Positions 63,730-64,000 of a stretch of DNA of 64,000 bases are shown piece after piece; within the stretch, counting starts at the first letter, position 1; each line of letters begins with the position of its first letter. The notes under the pieces were generated by a model that was not told where the DNA came from, did no database searches, and was given only the letters and a program-made list of their open reading frames with translations. The position numbers and the translations under genes were made by a program. Origin of the DNA: Planctomycetota bacterium (GTDB taxonomy: Bacteria > Planctomycetota > UBA11346); the NCBI GenBank assembly GCA_014193115.1, contig BJHQ01000013.1, positions 83,035 through 147,034 on the forward strand. The letters are read 5' to 3'.

Positions 63730-63879
63730 ATGGCCAACACCACCATGGTCGTCCGTATGCAGATAGCAGTCGCAATGGGATTCGCCCTCATCTTGTCCAG
63801 CGCCTGTTTTGCAGGCGACGACACGGGAACGCCTGTGAATATGCGAGGCGCGGACGGCATCAGGCTTATCAGCAAATGA
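63730..63879 (+). CDS. Small secreted peptide, possibly truncated
   Basis: 49 codons, or 40 from the ATG at 63757. AVAMGFALILSSACFAGDD is a clear export signal with an Ala-x-Ala-like or lipobox-like end (SSAC). Only about 20 mature residues follow before the stop, so it may be a remnant of a longer lipoprotein. No family recognised. Confidence 0.4.
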   Translation: MANTTMVVRMQIAVAMGFALILSSACFAGDDTGTPVNMRGADGIRLISK

Positions 63880-63932
63880 GGACACCTGTCCGCCATCCGG
63901 ACGTTGGCCCTGCTGGGCGTATGGGTTTCGGC

Positions 63933-64000
63933 TTATCGGGTGGCGGTTGAGTCTTTCAAGAGTTGGTCGAATTTGCTGCTGGTCACGGCATACTCCTCGA
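63933..64000 (-). CDS. C-terminal end of a gene entering from the right
   Basis: The minus strand reads EEYAVTSSKFDQLLKDSTATR and a stop. It looks coding by composition but is too short to name. The rest lies beyond the window. Confidence 0.35.
   Translation of the reverse strand, partial: EEYAVTSSKFDQLLKDSTATR

Overview
The window is high-GC bacterial chromosome, densely coded on both strands, and most likely comes from the Planctomycetota or a close relative in the PVC group. The best phylum marker is the DUF1549/DUF1553 - DUF1501 - planctomycete-type cytochrome c/leucine-rich-repeat operon at 57.6-61.9 kb. An ECF sigma factor fused to a membrane and exported domain (16.3 kb), many secreted proteins of unknown function, and AraC-type regulators next to glycan-degrading enzymes fit this. 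No rRNA, tRNA or CRISPR array was seen, and no intact transposase.

Layout. 0-6 kb: a sugar-utilisation island (SGNH hydrolase, MDR dehydrogenase, GH78-like rhamnosidase, AraC regulator) with remnants of a decayed tandem duplication. 6-8 kb: an AT-rich insert with an AHH-family nuclease and a downstream partner gene whose composition changes partway. 8.4-16.3 kb: two paralogous pairs of a large and a small secreted protein, flanking a PhyH-type dioxygenase and an AraC regulator. 16.3-21.7 kb: fused ECF sigma factor, Ig-like secreted protein, rlmH, a secreted protein of unknown function and a PTPS/QueD enzyme. 21.8-26.7 kb: two tandem SASA/DUF303 esterases (one frameshifted), a right-handed beta-helix protein and an AraC/XylR-like regulator. 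26.8-33 kb: SulP transporter, acetate kinase, GNAT acetyltransferase, a 93-bp hairpin/G-rich repeat array, ribosomal protein L25 and prs. 33-37 kb: an sdhCAB operon with a small secreted protein overlapping its end. 37-41 kb: an MBL-fold hydrolase, a protein of four tandem helix-turn-helix units and a predicted outer-membrane barrel, followed by a second hairpin repeat array. 41-47.4 kb: secreted modular proteins, a lipoprotein, and a second ECF sigma factor with a putative anti-sigma partner. 47.4-53.6 kb: a ThiD-like kinase, a six-hairpin glycosidase-like protein and a 937-aa TPR protein. 53.7-57.3 kb: nitrogen assimilation (amt, P-II, glnA) with a candidate sigma-54 promoter. 57.6-64 kb: the DUF1549/DUF1501/cytochrome operon, a 3-methyladenine DNA glycosylase, a DUF1963-like protein and short partial genes.

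How it fits together. The 0-6 and 22-26 kb regions, with the 48.6 kb glycosidase-like gene, look like polysaccharide-use loci: each pairs hydrolases or esterases with an AraC-type sensor. The nitrogen cluster (transporter, P-II, glutamine synthetase), prs-L25, sdh and ackA are housekeeping. The most unusual items are the four-HTH protein, the chimeric nuclease/partner cassette, the duplicated secreted two-gene modules, and the two families of hairpin-rich tandem repeats. Several tandem duplications at different stages of decay suggest that duplication and loss is an active way this genome changes its accessory loci.
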